Assembly (NCBI RefSeq): GCF_964340395.1
Contig: NC_135559.1
Span: forward strand, 837,501 to 862,500
Length of the DNA stretch: 25,000 nt
Direction: 5' to 3'
From: Glandiceps talaboti
Lineage: Eukaryota > Hemichordata > Enteropneusta > Spengelidae
Positions 22,996-25,000 of the stretch are shown here, one piece after another (positions within the stretch are counted from its first letter, which is position 1; every line of letters starts with the position of its first letter). The notes beneath the pieces were generated by a model that was not told the origin of the DNA, searched no databases, and worked only from the letters and a program-made list of their open reading frames with translations. Both the position numbers and the translations under genes were made by a program.

Positions 22996-23140
22996 CTTTG
23001 ATGTAGACAGAAAAATTAGAAATGTTACACCTTAGGCAAAAATAACAAAAATGTTTATTTCCGATAACATGACTTCAGAAAATAGGGTAGGATTTTATTT
23101 AATTAGTACATATTTTGTGTTTTAATTAGTTCCGCTTAAA

Positions 23141-23388
23141 GACAAGATTCTCATTGGTCATAATATTTCCATAACAGTTGATGAGGTGTACAAGGTGTCA
23201 ATCAAGATTCTCATTGGTCATAATATTTCCATTACAGTTGATGAGGTGTACAAGGTGTAAATCAAGATTCTCATTGCTCATAATATTTCCATTACAGTTG
23301 ATGAGGTGTACAAGATGTAAATCAAGATTCTCATTTGTCATAATATTTCCATAACAGTTGATGAGGTGTACAAGGTGTCAATCAAGAC
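23141..23388. repeat. 60-bp tandem repeat, four copies
   Basis: Four units of 60 bp start with ATCAAGATTCTCATTGGTCA (the first with GACAAGA) and contain TAATATTTCCATAACAGTTG and ATGAGGTGTACAAGG. They differ at a few positions. The inverted CCAAT string ATTGG is intact in two units and changed (ATTGC, ATTTG) in the other two. Confidence 0.97.
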
Positions 23389-23439
23389 AATTATGTGATT
23401 CAAAAGTAGACAAACACAATATGAAGACTGTGGTGTTAT

Positions 23440-23482
23440 AGGCTGTTTGTGTTTGTTTGTGTTTGTGTGTGTGTTTGTGTTT

Positions 23483-23517
<35 letters not shown>

Positions 23518-23581
23518 TTTGTTTGTTTGTTTGTCTGTGTGTTTGTTTGTATGTGTGTATGTATGTATGTATGTATGTATG

Positions 23582-23612
<31 letters not shown>

Positions 23613-23951
23613 GTGTATGTGTATGTATGTATGTATGTATGTATGTGTGTATGTATGTATGTATGTTTGTTTGTTTGTTTGTTTGTTTGTTTGTTTGTAT
23701 GTATGTATGTGTGTATGTATGTATGTATGTATGTATGTATGTATGTATGTATGTGTGTATGTATGTATGTATGTATGTTTGTTTGTTTGTTTGTTTGTTT
23801 GTGTATGTGTTTATGTTTGTTTGTGTTGTGTTGTGTTGTGTTTGTGTTTGTGTTTGTGTTATGGTGTTATGGTGTTATGATTATAAACATATGTTTCATA
23901 TATCATTGTGTCTGCGTTTGTTTGCGTGTGTGTTTGTATGTGTTTCTGTTT

Positions 23952-23986
<35 letters not shown>

Positions 23987-24170
23987 TTTGTTTGTTGTTT
24001 GTTTGTTTGTTTGTTTGTTTGTTTGTGTGTTTGTTTGTTTGTTTGTTTGTTTGTTTGTTTGTTTGTGTTTGTGTTTGTGATTGTGTTTGTGTTTGTGTGT
24101 GTATGTATGTGTTTGTGTTTGTGTGTGTGTTTGTGTTATGGTGTTATGATTATAAATATATGTTTCATAT
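23440..24170. repeat. Compound satellite (TTTA)n, (GTTT)n, (ATGT)n, internally duplicated
   Basis: TTTA blocks at about 23481-23520 and 23951-23990 are each followed by GTTT-rich DNA and by a 38-bp unique tag beginning GTGTTATGGTGTTATGATTA (23864-23901 and 24133-24170, about one mismatch). The first half also contains ATGT blocks. Confidence 0.96.
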
Positions 24171-24240
24171 ACCGACAAAGGCAAAGGTGAAGAAGCAGTA
24201 AATTATTCTACAAATGTAACCTTGATAAAACTCTACTCAC

Positions 24241-24352
24241 TTCTTTTTTAGTTTACAGTTTTTGTTTGTATACACAACGAACAGTATGAATCCCATGATG
24301 GCAAACACACACAGCCATCCAATACTGGAACAAATGGCTATCAGTTGTGCAT
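24241..24352 (-). CDS. Transmembrane exon of a single-pass receptor (partial gene)
   Basis: Minus-strand exon from acceptor TCCTCTACAG|A to donor AAGAA|GTGAGT, phase 1 in and phase 2 out, 36 full codons. It encodes AQLIAICSSIG, a hydrophobic span WLCVFAIMGFILFVVY, then TNKNCKLKKK. A span of about 22-24 residues followed at once by a lysine-rich stop-transfer stretch is the hallmark of a type I membrane protein, with the cytoplasmic side downstream. The upstream ectodomain exons would lie beyond position 25000, so the receptor class cannot be named. Phase 1 at the ectodomain/transmembrane border is common for genes built of phase-1 extracellular modules. Confidence 0.7.
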
Positions 24353-24369
24353 CTGTAGAGGACAGCATT

Positions 24370-24456
24370 GCATTAGATTACATTACATCACATCACATCA
24401 CACTACACTACACTACACTACACTACACTACACTACACTACACTACACTACACTAC
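24370..24456. repeat. Pentanucleotide satellite (CACTA)n
   Basis: CATTA and CATCA variants grade into CACTA. It starts about 18 bp from the transmembrane-exon acceptor, on the intron side. Confidence 0.96.
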
Positions 24457-24960
24457 TTACTTGTCTGTATAACTTATTTTGTGTGTGATATTGATCACTT
24501 GACTCATTGAGTTTTGGGGTGATATAACACTTGCTTTTCTTTCCCTGGCTACTTTTCTCTCTTCTGTATGCAGTTCTCTCCTTATTGACTAAATAAAGAC
24601 ACCTAAAGACACCTTGTCCATTCTTCTCCTCTTATCTAAATTACAACACCCATAATCTTATAATTGGCAAGATATCACTTACATTAGCAGTTTGCTTTAT
24701 ATCTTATCTTCTAGGAGAGTATCACACTCATTTGTGCATTAACTAGTATAAAAGTAGTATTGCATGATTGACTGTTTGTCCAGTGTTATAATCTCCAAAT
24801 TTTCGCGGTAACTGATCCATGCTAATTATGAGATTAGAAGTGTTTTAATTTAGATAAAAGGAGAAGAATGGACAAGATGTCATTATTTAGTCAATTGAGA
24901 ATTGTGTAAGAGAGAAAGGTAGCCTGGGAAATAGGAAACGTTTTATATCACCAAAAATGA
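24457..24960. other. Intron or upstream DNA of the receptor gene
   Basis: AT-rich unique DNA between the pentanucleotide satellite and the window edge. No ectodomain exon was recognised on the minus strand. Confidence 0.45.
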
Positions 24961-25000
24961 ATAAATAAATAAATAAACAAATAAATAAATAAATAAATAA
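24961..25000. repeat. (AAAT)n satellite running off the window
   Basis: AATA tetranucleotide with one AAAC unit, continuing to the last base, so its true length is unknown. Confidence 0.95.

Larger units (their letters stand above)
22996..24240 (-). other. Intron between transmembrane and tail exons
   Basis: A 1.25 kb intron made largely of repeats: a four-copy 60-bp array (23141-23388) and a 0.73 kb compound satellite (23440-24170). GT-AG borders. Nothing else coding is seen on either strand. Confidence 0.65.

Noticed and set aside
23447-24201. 247-codon and other Cys/Val/Phe/Tyr-rich frames
   Set aside because: They are by-products of the GTTT/ATGT/TTTA satellite inside an intron.

Overview
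The window is animal (metazoan) nuclear DNA. It is AT-rich, has small exons with canonical GT-AG introns, and carries very many micro- and minisatellites. No bacterial-style genes, operons, CRISPR arrays, rRNA or tRNA genes were seen. A five-exon paired-class homeobox gene that looks most like Repo, a family reported in arthropods, lophotrochozoans and amphioxus but absent from vertebrates, suggests an invertebrate, probably marine. The phylum cannot be fixed from the sequence alone.

Layout. 1-8186 is intergenic or 5' flanking DNA with hairpins, a long CTGT/CT satellite (3521-3991) and a GAT satellite (7163-7342). 8260-16269 (+ strand) is the homeobox gene: exon 1 with an octapeptide (Groucho-type) motif, exon 2 with a linker and the N-terminal arm of the homeodomain, exons 3 and 4 with the rest of the homeodomain split at the classic 46/47 position, and exon 5 with a C-terminal OAR-like motif. 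Exon phases join without a stop and give a protein of 311 or 313 residues. The two lengths come from tandem donors 6 bp apart that alter the DNA-contacting arm. 16500-17055 is a minisatellite of about 70 bp units, each with AATAAA, just downstream of this gene. It abuts a small foldback element (17058-17182).

17826-20173 (- strand) holds three exons that join in phase into a 135-residue protein with an apparent signal peptide and a cysteine-free, tyrosine-rich remainder. One of its introns carries a six-copy array of TCACRTGA (E-box) palindromes. 22755-24352 (- strand) holds the transmembrane exon and cytoplasmic-tail exon of a single-pass receptor with an NPxY motif; its ectodomain would lie beyond the right edge. 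The two minus-strand genes share the same pattern of intron phases (1 then 2), so they may be related, but no clear sequence similarity was found.

Repeats make up a large share of the window. (ACAG)n/(CTGT)n recurs at four loci. Tandem arrays have units of 31, 41, 46, 60, 65 and about 70 bp. A likely MITE with long diverged inverted arms lies at 21394-21560. All functional names rest on motif reading without database searches.
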